DNA of 64,000 bases from Streptomyces sp. V3I8. Its GTDB lineage: Bacteria; Actinomycetota; Actinomycetes; Streptomycetales; Streptomycetaceae. Positions 12,078 through 19,603 of the stretch are shown here, one piece after another (within the stretch, counting starts at the first letter, position 1; the number at the start of each line of letters is the position of its first letter). A program made the position numbers and the translations under genes. The notes below the pieces were generated by a model, which ran no database searches, had not been told where the DNA came from, and saw only the letters and a program-made list of their open reading frames with translations. The stretch is from positions 8,432,001 through 8,496,000 of the forward strand of contig NZ_JAUSZL010000002.1 in the NCBI RefSeq assembly GCF_030817535.1, written 5' to 3'.

Positions 12078-12153
12078 GGCGGGGCGGCCGGATTCGAACC
12101 GGCGTCCTCCGAGATGATGTCGCGGCGCACTACCTCTGTGCTACGACCCCGCC
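12078..12153 (-). tRNA. Abnormal tRNA-like gene (possible tRNA pseudogene)
   Basis: Read on the minus strand, this shows a clear T arm (GCCGG-TTCGAAT-CCGGC), a D arm (GCAC-AGAGGTA-GTGC) and a GC-rich acceptor stem, so it derives from a tRNA. Three things are wrong. The acceptor pairs best as GGCGGGG/CCCCGCC, leaving extra bases before the D and after the T stem (or as a 7-bp stem with a bulged C). The anticodon stem CCGCG/CTCGG has a C/T mismatch. The anticodon loop ACATCAT has C instead of the universal U33, with ATC in the anticodon position. No CCA is encoded. It may be decayed or a specialised tRNA-like RNA. Confidence 0.6.
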
Positions 12154-12239
12154 CTGCCGGTGATCATAGGGTCCGGGCGCGACGAACGGCCACCCCGTTT
12201 CTGAAGGGCCGTCGGGCTCCCGCCCGGACTCGTCGGTGC

Positions 12240-13328
12240 TCATGCCTGGGTACGCCGCACGCACTCCGTGACGACGTCGCCCAGGCTTCCGGTCCGCTCC
12301 AGGACCTGCCGCTGGATGCGGGCGCCGTTGCCGTGGCGCAGCAGGTCCCCGGCGGTCTTGTGCGCGAGGTCGGTGTCCCCGCTGTCGTCCAGCGCGGGGC
12401 CGACGTGCTCCAGGAGCGCGCGGACGACGTCCTCGGCGGGCGCGGGCCGCATGGTCAGGGGGTGCAGGAGCTCCCCTTCGAGACCCGACCGGGCGGCCCG
12501 CCAGGCGGCCAGCCGCAACAGCTCCACGGTGTGGTCGGCCGGGGCCGTCCCCGCACGCCACTCGCGCGCCGCCGTCTCGACGAGCCCGCGGGTCAGCGTG
12601 GCGAGCAGGGTGGCGGTGCTCGCCTCCAGGGCGACGTCCGAGACCCGGATCTCGACGGTGGGGTACCGCTCGGCGATCCGCGCGTCGAAATAGACCATGC
12701 CCTTGTCCAGCAGGACACCGGTGGCCACCATGTCGTCGACCCGCCGGTGGTAGTCGGCGGCCGAGCCGAAGGGCTCGTTGGGGCCCGCCATGGGCCAGCG
12801 CATCCACACCCGGCTCCGGTAACTGCTGTAGAGGCTGTCCTTGCCCTGCCAGAACGGGGAGTTGGCGCTCAGCGCCGTCAGCACGGACAGCCAGGGGCGG
12901 ATCCGGTCGAGCACCGCGACGGCCTCGTCGTCGGATTCGACCGACACGTGGATGTGGCAGCCGCAGACGAGCTGCTCCTGGACCGGCAGGCCGAATTCCT
13001 GCGCGATCCACTCGTACCGGCTGTTCATGCTCAGTGACGGAGTGACCGGCACCGGGGAGGTGGCCAGCGCCACCACGGCGGCGCCGATGTCCCCGGCGAC
13101 GCGCGCCGCCTCCTGCCGGCAGCGGACGATCTCCGCGCCGAGGTCGTTCATGTCCGACTGCGGATGGGTGGCGAACTCCAGCTGCTGACTGTGCAGCTCC
13201 TTCTCGAACGTCTCCTCGGACGGCTCGTCCCTGGCGGCACGGGCGAGTACCGCGGCGGACAGGGCCTGTGGCTCTCCGGTCTTGGGATCGACCAGGAGGA
13301 GTTCTTCTTCCACTCCCACGGTACGCAC
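12240..13328 (-). CDS. Carboxylate-amine ligase, GCS2/YbdK family
   Basis: A 362-residue enzyme of glutamate-cysteine ligase family 2 (YbdK/EgtA-like). The start RTVGVEEELLLVD carries the acidic metal-binding motif of the family. VCGCHIHVSVESDDEAV near residue 125 and FDARIAERYPTVEIRVSD near 220 are further conserved parts of the active site. The family makes gamma-glutamyl bonds from ATP, glutamate and an amine such as cysteine; the acceptor here cannot be assigned, and there are no ergothioneine or mycothiol genes next to it. I chose the GTG at 13328 because GGGAGG lies about 8 bases upstream and the family motif starts three residues in. The tRNA-like element lies just downstream. Confidence 0.9.
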   Translation of the reverse strand: MRTVGVEEELLLVDPKTGEPQALSAAVLARAARDEPSEETFEKELHSQQLEFATHPQSDMNDLGAEIVRCRQEAARVAGDIGAAVVALATSPVPVTPSLSMNSRYEWIAQEFGLPVQEQLVCGCHIHVSVESDDEAVAVLDRIRPWLSVLTALSANSPFWQGKDSLYSSYRSRVWMRWPMAGPNEPFGSAADYHRRVDDMVATGVLLDKGMVYFDARIAERYPTVEIRVSDVALEASTATLLATLTRGLVETAAREWRAGTAPADHTVELLRLAAWRAARSGLEGELLHPLTMRPAPAEDVVRALLEHVGPALDDSGDTDLAHKTAGDLLRHGNGARIQRQVLERTGSLGDVVTECVRRTQA

Positions 13329-13435
13329 GTGACAAAGCCTCCCATAAGGTTCTTCCGGGTAAAAGGAAGGAAACCGCCAGGCGGCCCGTCCTCCCGGAGT
13401 CCCCCTGCCCTGGAACCGGGGCCGAACACTTCGCC

Positions 13436-13475
13436 GGCCCTGCCCGGGCGGAACCGTCGCCGCCCGGGCAGGGCC
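13436..13475. terminator. Perfect 16-bp hairpin between the sugar operon and the GCS2 gene
   Basis: GGCCCTGCCCGGGCGG (13436-13451) pairs fully with CCGCCCGGGCAGGGCC (13460-13475) around an 8-base loop. It lies about 80 bases past the end of the importer operon and about 110 bases before the GCS2 start, and would insulate the two. Confidence 0.8.
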
Positions 13476-13511
13476 GCTCATGAGACAGGGCGGCGGTCTC
13501 CCGGGACCTGG

Positions 13512-13552
13512 CGGCGGTCTCCCGCGGGCATGTCGGACACGGGAGACCGCCG
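13512..13552. terminator. Terminator of the sugar importer operon
   Basis: CGGCGGTCTCCCG (13512-13524) pairs fully with CGGGAGACCGCCG (13540-13552), just past the stop codon of the last importer gene (13558). A second copy of the left arm lies about 25 bases away as a direct repeat. Confidence 0.75.
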
Positions 13553-13557
13553 GTGGT

Positions 13558-14595
13558 TCACAACACCCGTCGTCTGCGTCCCAGCCACGTCTGCGCGACC
13601 ACCACCACGGCCAGGAACGCGCCGCTGACGACCTGCTGGTAGGCGGAGTCCAGGGAGCCGATCTGGTTGATGACGTTCTGGATCACCTTCAGCAGGAGCA
13701 CGCCGACCAGCGAGCCGCTGACGAAGCCGAAGCCGCCCGAGAGCAGGGTGCCGCCGATGACGACCGCCGAGATGGCCTCCAGCTCCATACCCGAGCCGAG
13801 GATCGTCACGCCCGACGCCAGCCAGGCCGCGTTGAGCGCGCCCGCGAGACCGGCGCACAGCCCCGACAGGGCGTACACGGTGATCTTCGTACGGGCCACG
13901 GGGGCGCCCATCAGGGCCGCCGCGTCCTCGTTGCCGCCGACCGCGTACACGTACTGCCCGAACCGGGAGCGCCGCAGCACGACGGCGCCCAGCACGAACA
14001 GCGCCACCGTGATCCAGATCGGCACCCCGATGCCGAGCAGCGATCCCTGTCCGAGCGTCGCGAAGAACGAGTCCTTGTCGACCAGGTAGGTGCGCGAGCC
14101 CTCGTCGGTGATCGCCAGCAGGATGCCGCGGGCACCGAGCAGCGCGGCGAGGGTGACGATGAACGGGGCCAGGCCCGAGCGGGCGATGAGCAGTCCGTTG
14201 ACCACGCCGATCAGTCCGCACACCGCGAGCGGCAGCAGGAGGGCCACCACCGTGCCGTACTGCGAGCCCCAGGCCGCCAGCACCCCGCCGAGGGCGAAGA
14301 GCGAGCCGACCGACAGGTCGATCCCGCCGGTGACGATGACGAAGGTCATCCCGAGCGCGACGACGGCCAGGAAGGCCGAGGACAGCGCCATGTTCTCCAG
14401 GTTGTCGCCGGTCAGGAACGTGTCGAAGCTCAGCGACGCCGCCACCATGGCCACCAGGAGGGTGACCAGGGCGCCGTGCTGCTGGGCCAGGGCGCTGAAG
14501 CGCTCGGCGCGGCCGGACGTGCCGTCGGCCCCGTCGGCGCCCTGGTGGGCGGCGGCCGGCTGCACGTCGGCCTTCGTGGTGGTTCCGGTGGTCAT
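13558..14595 (-). CDS. Sugar ABC transporter permease (YjfF/RbsC type)
   Basis: A 345-residue permease of the ribose/galactofuranose class with about ten hydrophobic segments. Family marks include VALGMTFVIVTGGIDLSVGS near residue 80 and the C-terminal AISAVVIGGTLLSGGFGFVSG. It is the last gene of the operon and overlaps the preceding permease by four bases (ATGA at 14592-14595), as expected for the YtfT-YjfF pair, which forms a heterodimeric channel. An N-terminal extension of about 35 polar residues precedes the first helix. Terminator hairpins follow. Confidence 0.9.
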   Translation of the reverse strand: MTTGTTTKADVQPAAAHQGADGADGTSGRAERFSALAQQHGALVTLLVAMVAASLSFDTFLTGDNLENMALSSAFLAVVALGMTFVIVTGGIDLSVGSLFALGGVLAAWGSQYGTVVALLLPLAVCGLIGVVNGLLIARSGLAPFIVTLAALLGARGILLAITDEGSRTYLVDKDSFFATLGQGSLLGIGVPIWITVALFVLGAVVLRRSRFGQYVYAVGGNEDAAALMGAPVARTKITVYALSGLCAGLAGALNAAWLASGVTILGSGMELEAISAVVIGGTLLSGGFGFVSGSLVGVLLLKVIQNVINQIGSLDSAYQQVVSGAFLAVVVVAQTWLGRRRRVL

Positions 14596-15554
14596 CGCTT
14601 CCCCCGTTCACGGGCCGCGTAGACGGCGGCGACGATCACCACGGCCTGGGCCATCTGCGTCCACGACGGCTGCAGGTCGTGCTTGATGAGCGTGGTGGTC
14701 AGCAGCTGGATCAGGACGGCCCCGGCGACGGTGCCGCCGATGCGTATCCGGCCGCCGGACAGGGGGGTGCCGCCGACGACCACGGCCGTGATCGCGGACA
14801 GTTCCATCAGGGTGCCCAGCGAGGTGGGGTCGCTGGCGGTCAGGCGGGCGGTCGCGAGGATGCCCGCGATCGCGGCCAGCGCGCCCGAGCACGCGTACAC
14901 GACGATGAGGATCCGGCGCACCGGCAGCCCGGCCAGGCGGGCCGCCGGCCTGCTGTCGCCCACCGCGAGCAGCTGCCGCCCGAAGGTCGTGCGGCGCACC
15001 ACGAAGGCCACCAGCAGGGCCAGTGCCGCCGCGATGAGGACGAGGTACGGCACGCCCAGCAGGTCGCCGGAGCCGAGCGACGCCATGCCCGGGTCGCGTA
15101 CGTCCTCGAGCTGGGGGAGCAGCACCAGGGCGATCCCGCGTGCGGCCACCATGAGGGCGAGCGTGGCGACGATGGGCTGGACGCCCAGGAAGGCGATCAG
15201 CGACCCGTTCGCCAGCCCGACCGCGATGCCGCCGGCCACCGCCATGAGGACGGCCGGCCACATGCCGTAGCCGAGGTACAGGGACAGCAGCGAGGTGGAC
15301 AGGGCCATCACCGAGCCCACCGCCAGGTCGACGCCCTCGGTGCCGATCGCCAGCGCCATGCCGAGCGCGACGACGAGGACCGGCGCGACCTGGACGGCCT
15401 GGGTGCGGAAGTTCTCCGCCGAGACGAAGTTCGAGGTGAAGACGAAGTTGAACGCGAGCAGGGCGACGACGCCCGCGTACACGCCGTACTCCTGGAGCAG
15501 GCGCAGCAGCCGCTCGCGGTCCACCTGGCCGCGTGCGAGCGTCAGGTCAGTCAT
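14592..15554 (-). CDS. Sugar ABC transporter permease (YtfT/RbsC type)
   Basis: A 320-residue multi-pass permease, partner of the one downstream. Signature segments: VVALGMALAIGTEGVDLAVGSV (about residue 62) and AITAVVVGGTPLSGGRIRIGG (about residue 252), the paired motifs of this permease class that contact the ATPase. It overlaps the ATPase gene upstream by eight bases and the second permease downstream by four, so it is translationally coupled on both sides. Role: one half of the membrane channel for the sugar bound by the lipoprotein at 17174-18265. Confidence 0.9.
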   Translation of the reverse strand: MTDLTLARGQVDRERLLRLLQEYGVYAGVVALLAFNFVFTSNFVSAENFRTQAVQVAPVLVVALGMALAIGTEGVDLAVGSVMALSTSLLSLYLGYGMWPAVLMAVAGGIAVGLANGSLIAFLGVQPIVATLALMVAARGIALVLLPQLEDVRDPGMASLGSGDLLGVPYLVLIAAALALLVAFVVRRTTFGRQLLAVGDSRPAARLAGLPVRRILIVVYACSGALAAIAGILATARLTASDPTSLGTLMELSAITAVVVGGTPLSGGRIRIGGTVAGAVLIQLLTTTLIKHDLQPSWTQMAQAVVIVAAVYAARERGKR

Positions 15555-17172
15555 GGGCGCTCCCAGCGGGTTTTGCGGTTTTTATCGGTTCCACGGGTTC
15601 CACGGGTTCCACGGGTTCCGCGGTGTGTGCGGGTCCGGTGGGGCCGGCCGGGTCCGCGGATGCCGCCGGTGCCCCCGGTTCGGCGGCGATGGCCCGCATC
15701 AGCGCGTCCTCGGTGACGGCGTCGCCGGTCAGCTCGTCGACGACCACACCGTCCTTGAGCACGATGATCCGGTCGCTTCCCTCGATCAGTTCCTCGGTGT
15801 CGGAGGAGATCAGCAGCACGGCGAGTCCCTCGTCGGCGAGCTCGTCGATGAGGGACTGGACCTCCGCCTTGGCGCCCACGTCGATGCCGCGGGTGGGCTC
15901 GTCGAGGAGCAGCACCTTCGGGTGCATGGCGAGCCAGCGGGCCAGCAGCACCTTCTGCTGGTTGCCGCCGGAGAGCTCGCCGACCTTCTGGTGCGGACCC
16001 GCCGACTTGATCCGCAGCCGTTTCACGAAGCCGTCCACGACCTCGTCGACGCGCGCGTTGTCCACCAGGCCGAACCGGGAGAGCCCGGGAAGCGCGGCGA
16101 GCGCGATGTTCTCCCGGACCGAGAGGCCGGGGGAGATGCCCTCGGCCTTGCGGTCCTCCGGCAGCAGGCTGATGCCGGCGCGGATCGCGGCCGGGGTGGA
16201 GCCGGTGCGCACGGGCACACCGCCGACCGAGACCCGGCCCGAGTCCGCCGACAGGGCTCCGGCGATCACCTTCGCGGTCTCGCTGCGGCCCGAGCCGAGG
16301 AGCCCGCCCAGGCCGACCACCTCACCCGGACGGATGGACAGCGACACGTCGTGCAACTGGTGACGGAGCGTCAGTCCCTTGGCCTCCAGGACCGGTTCGG
16401 CAGCCGCCCGGTGCGAGCCGGTGAACTTGGTCAGGCCCTCGCTGCGGACCTCACCGATGTCCCGGCCCAGCATGAGCGAGACCAGCCGCAGGCGCTCCAG
16501 GTCGGCGAGCCGCCCGGTGTGCACCACCCGGCCGTCCCGCAGCACGGTGACGGCGTCGCAGATCTCGTACAGCTCGTCCATGCGGTGGCTGACGTAGACC
16601 ACCGCGATGCCGCGCTCGCGCAGCATGCGGATGACCCGGAACAGGGTGCGCACCTCACGCGGTTCGAGCGACGAGGTGGGCTCGTCCATGATGACCACGC
16701 GGGCGTCGAGGGCGACGGCCCGCGCAAGGGCCACCATCTGCTGGGCGCCCACGCCCAGGTCGCGCAGCGGACGCCGCACGTCGACCTGGATGCCCAGGCC
16801 GAGCAGTGCCTCCCCGGCCTCCCGGTGCATGCGCCGGAAGTCGATCAGACCGAGCCGGCCGCGGGGTTCGCGGCCGAGGAAGAGGTTGCGCGCCACGCTC
16901 ATCAGCGGGACGAGGTTGACCTCCTGGTAGATCGTGGAGATGCCGGCCTGCTGGGCCTGCAGGGGTGTGGCGAAGCGGACCGGCGTGCCGTCGTGGACGA
17001 TCTCGCCCGCGTCCGGCCGGTAGACGCCGGTGAGTACTTTGATCAGGGTCGACTTGCCTGCGCCGTTCTCGCCGACGAGGGCGTGCACCTCCCCGGCGCG
17101 GGCGGTGAAGTCCACGTCGGACAACGCCTTCACGCCGGGGAAGAGCTTGGACACGCCGGTCACGGAGAGCAT
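15547..17172 (-). CDS. Sugar ABC transporter ATP-binding protein (YtfR/RbsA type, double cassette)
   Basis: A 541-residue protein with two fused ATPase cassettes. The first has Walker A GENGAGKSTL, Walker B ARVVIMDEPTSSL and a degenerate signature LGVGAQQ. The second has the atypical P-loop GLLGSGRSE usual for RbsA-like proteins, signature LSGGNQQKV and Walker B VLLLDEPTRG. It is about 40 residues longer than usual because of a C-terminal Ala/Pro/Glu tail encoded by a 9-base repeat (EPVEPVEPVEP, about 15588-15620). The ATG lies one base after the stop codon of the binding-protein gene, so coupling is tight. It powers import through the two permeases. Confidence 0.92.
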   Translation of the reverse strand: MLSVTGVSKLFPGVKALSDVDFTARAGEVHALVGENGAGKSTLIKVLTGVYRPDAGEIVHDGTPVRFATPLQAQQAGISTIYQEVNLVPLMSVARNLFLGREPRGRLGLIDFRRMHREAGEALLGLGIQVDVRRPLRDLGVGAQQMVALARAVALDARVVIMDEPTSSLEPREVRTLFRVIRMLRERGIAVVYVSHRMDELYEICDAVTVLRDGRVVHTGRLADLERLRLVSLMLGRDIGEVRSEGLTKFTGSHRAAAEPVLEAKGLTLRHQLHDVSLSIRPGEVVGLGGLLGSGRSETAKVIAGALSADSGRVSVGGVPVRTGSTPAAIRAGISLLPEDRKAEGISPGLSVRENIALAALPGLSRFGLVDNARVDEVVDGFVKRLRIKSAGPHQKVGELSGGNQQKVLLARWLAMHPKVLLLDEPTRGIDVGAKAEVQSLIDELADEGLAVLLISSDTEELIEGSDRIIVLKDGVVVDELTGDAVTEDALMRAIAAEPGAPAASADPAGPTGPAHTAEPVEPVEPVEPIKTAKPAGSAHD

Positions 17173-17173
17173 G

Positions 17174-18265
17174 TCAGTAGGCCTTGCCGATGTCCGTCTT
17201 GGCGTTGGCCCCGGTGTACTCGGTGTCCTTGATGACGATGTCCTGAGCCACCTCGTCGCCCTTGGTGAAGCTGTCCAGGGTCTGGAAGGCGAGCGGCCCG
17301 AAGCGCGGGTTGGACTCGACGACGCCGCTGATCCAGCCGTCCACGATGCCCTGGACGGCGTTGCGGGTGCCGTCGATGGTCACGATCTTCACGTCGCCGG
17401 CCTTCTTGCCCGCGCCCTTGAGGGCGTTGACGGCGCCGAGGCCCATCTCGTCGTTCTCGGCGTAGATGCCCTTGATGCCGGGCTTGGACTGGATGAGGTT
17501 CTCGGTGACCGACTGGCCCTTCTCGCGGGCGAACTCACCGGTCTGCTGGAACACCACCTTGAGGCCGGGTGCCTGCGCCTTGATCTGGTCCACGAAGCCC
17601 TTGGTGCGTTCCGTGGTGACGTTGTTGCCCGCGGCGCCCAGCAGGATGGCGATCTCGCCCTTGCCGCCGGTCGCCTCGATCATCTGGTCGGCGGCCCGCT
17701 TGCCCTGCTCCACGAAGTCGGAGCCGATGAAGCTCACGTAGTCCTTGCACGCGGTGGCGTTGATCTTGCGGTCCACCGTGACGATCGGGATGTGCTTGGC
17801 CGCCGCCGTCTTCAGCACCGGCTCCCAGCCGTCCGAGTTGAGCGGCGCGATCACCAGCACGTCGGCGCCCTTGGCGATGAGGTCCTGGACGTCGCTGATC
17901 TGCTTGGAGAACTGCGACTGGGCGTTGGCGGTGAGCAGTTTGACGCCGCGTGCCTTCGCCTCCGCCCTGATCGAGGCGGTCTCGGCGATCCGGAAGGGGT
18001 TGGCCTCCTTCTCGGACTGCGAGAAGCCCACGGTGGCGTTCTTGAGGTCGAGCTTCTCGCCCCCGTACGCGGCGATGGTGCAGGCCGGCCCGGAGCCGGC
18101 GCTCGGCGAGGCGACCTCCTGGCCGGCGTCGGCCTGCTGCTCGGTGGCCTTGTCGTCGGAGGAGTCCTCGGACTTGGTGCATCCGGTCAGTGCCAGGCTC
18201 GTGAGGAGGCCGGTGGCGAGGAGGGTGCGAGCGGTGGTGCGACGAGAGAGTGCGGTCGGCTTCAT
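17174..18265 (-). CDS. Sugar-binding lipoprotein of an ABC importer (YtfQ-like)
   Basis: A 363-residue periplasmic-binding-type lipoprotein: twin-arginine-containing signal RRTTARTLLATGLLTSLALTG with lipobox LTGC, so it would be anchored in the cell membrane facing out. The mature part has the two-lobed type I fold, with VGFSQSEKEANPFRIAETAS, DVLVIAPLNSDGW, VTVDRKI, GYAENDEMGLGAVNAL-like segments and a Gly/Ala pattern of the ribose/galactofuranose class (YtfQ). I start at the ATG at 18265 with GGGGA upstream; a TTG four codons earlier is possible. It is the first gene of the importer operon and has the LacI-type operator in its promoter. Confidence 0.88.
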   Translation of the reverse strand: MKPTALSRRTTARTLLATGLLTSLALTGCTKSEDSSDDKATEQQADAGQEVASPSAGSGPACTIAAYGGEKLDLKNATVGFSQSEKEANPFRIAETASIRAEAKARGVKLLTANAQSQFSKQISDVQDLIAKGADVLVIAPLNSDGWEPVLKTAAAKHIPIVTVDRKINATACKDYVSFIGSDFVEQGKRAADQMIEATGGKGEIAILLGAAGNNVTTERTKGFVDQIKAQAPGLKVVFQQTGEFAREKGQSVTENLIQSKPGIKGIYAENDEMGLGAVNALKGAGKKAGDVKIVTIDGTRNAVQGIVDGWISGVVESNPRFGPLAFQTLDSFTKGDEVAQDIVIKDTEYTGANAKTDIGKAY

Positions 18266-18359
18266 TGCGGTCCCCAAACGGCGCGGCCCCGGAGCCGAGA
18301 GCGCTCCGGGTGGTTCGGTACTTGACGGGCAACACGGCGTGCACGGCGTTCAGGGGAGG

Positions 18360-18388
18360 TTTTTACATCGTTGGAAGGGGCGTGTAAA
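18360..18388 (-). promoter_or_regulatory. Importer promoter with LacI-type operator in the spacer
   Basis: Read leftward: -35 TTTACA (18388-18383), 17-base spacer, -10 TAAAAA (18365-18360). The spacer and -10 edge contain TTCCAACGATGTA (18376-18364), which differs at one base from TTCCAACGTTGTA in front of the GH2 gene. A regulator bound here would block the promoter. Confidence 0.7.
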
Positions 18389-18429
18389 CCCCTCCGTCCG
18401 ATATCTCGACCGTTTCGTTCGGCCCGTCG

Positions 18430-19443
18430 TCAGCGTCGTCCCAGGGTGCTCTCCCGCTCGACCAGCCGGAACTCCGCCGTGAGTTCCCGTCCGCCGGGGT
18501 CCTGACGGCCGGAAAGACTGCGCAGCAACGAGGCCACCGCGAGGCGCGCGATCGCCTGCTTGTCCGGCGCGATGGTGGTCAGCGACACCGCTCCGAACCG
18601 GCTCTCGGCGATGTCGTCGAAGCCGACCACGGCGATGTCCCACGGCACCCTGAGCCCGCGCTCGTGCAGCACCCGCATGGCGCCGATCGCGATGAGGTCG
18701 TTGAAGGCGAACACCGCGTCGGGCCGCAGGCCCGCGTCCAGCAGTTTCGCCATGGCGTGGGCGCCGTCGTCCCGGTCCCAGCCGCCGACCGGCACGATCA
18801 GTTCCTCGTCGACCGGCAGGCCCGCGGCGGCCAGCTCGGCCCGCCAGCCGTCCAGTCGCAGGTGGGCGGGCCGGTTCGTGGAGTCCGTCCGCGTACCGAG
18901 GTAGGCGATCCGGGTCCGGCCGCGGTCCAGCAGGTGGCGGACCGCCGCCCGGGCGGCCGCGACGTTGTCGATCGCGATGTGGTCGAAGGGCAGACCGTAC
19001 TCGCGCTCGCCCAGCAGCACCAGGGGCACGTCGTCGGCCCGGCCCTGCAGGTCCTCGGGCTCCAGCTCCAGCGGGCTGAGGATCAGCCCGTCGATCACCC
19101 GGGCCCGGAAACCCTGGCTGACCAGCAGTTCCTGTTGCCGCTCGCCGCGCGTGTGGTCCAGCAGGACCGTGAACTCGTGCTCGGCGGCGGCGTCGATGAC
19201 CGCACCCGCGAGCTCGGCGAAATAGGGGTTCCCGAGCTCGGGGACGGCGAGCGCGATGATGCCGGTACGGCCTTTGCGCAAATGCCGTGCGGTGAGGTTC
19301 GGCCGGTAGCCGAGCTCGTCGATGGCCTCCTGCACCCGTGTGCGCATCGCCGGTGTGATGTGCGGATAGTTGTTCACCACGTTCGAAACGGTCTTGATCG
19401 AGACGCCGGCCCGTTCGGCCACGTCCTTCAGGCTGACCCGCAA
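18430..19443 (-). CDS. LacI family transcriptional regulator of the sugar locus
   Basis: A 337-residue LacI-family repressor. The helix-turn-helix is at the very N-terminus (SLKDVAERAGVSIKTVSNVVN), followed by the hinge helix with RPNLTARHLRKGRT. The effector domain has the sugar-binding lobes (VPELGNPYFAELAGAVIDAA, DGLILSPLELE, VPLVLLGE, DAVFAFNDLIAIGAMRVL, IAVVGFDDIAES). The start has AGGAG upstream. It lies between the divergent GH2 gene and the importer operon. The same operator-like sequence occurs in both target promoters, so local control, relieved by the imported sugar, is the likely logic. Confidence 0.9.
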   Translation of the reverse strand: MRVSLKDVAERAGVSIKTVSNVVNNYPHITPAMRTRVQEAIDELGYRPNLTARHLRKGRTGIIALAVPELGNPYFAELAGAVIDAAAEHEFTVLLDHTRGERQQELLVSQGFRARVIDGLILSPLELEPEDLQGRADDVPLVLLGEREYGLPFDHIAIDNVAAARAAVRHLLDRGRTRIAYLGTRTDSTNRPAHLRLDGWRAELAAAGLPVDEELIVPVGGWDRDDGAHAMAKLLDAGLRPDAVFAFNDLIAIGAMRVLHERGLRVPWDIAVVGFDDIAESRFGAVSLTTIAPDKQAIARLAVASLLRSLSGRQDPGGRELTAEFRLVERESTLGRR

Positions 19444-19543
19444 AGGATCTCCTCGGCATCGACGGGAACTCCGCGCGACCGGAGCTTTGTCATGGACCTG
19501 GACAGCGGGCGCGAGCCCGTGCTCTCATGCCAACTGCTGTTGC

Positions 19544-19556
19544 TTCCAACGTTGTA
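19544..19556 (+). promoter_or_regulatory. LacI-type operator upstream of the GH2 gene
   Basis: TTCCAACGTTGTA, with the perfect palindrome CAACGTTG at 19547-19554, lies in the divergent region between the LacI gene and the GH2 gene. It matches the operator in the importer promoter at 12 of 13 bases in the same orientation relative to transcription. TACAGA (19555-19560) may be the -10. Confidence 0.65.
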
Positions 19557-19603
19557 CAGACTGAAGCTCCGAGCCGCCACCCTTCCTCACCCTAGGAGGA
19601 TTC

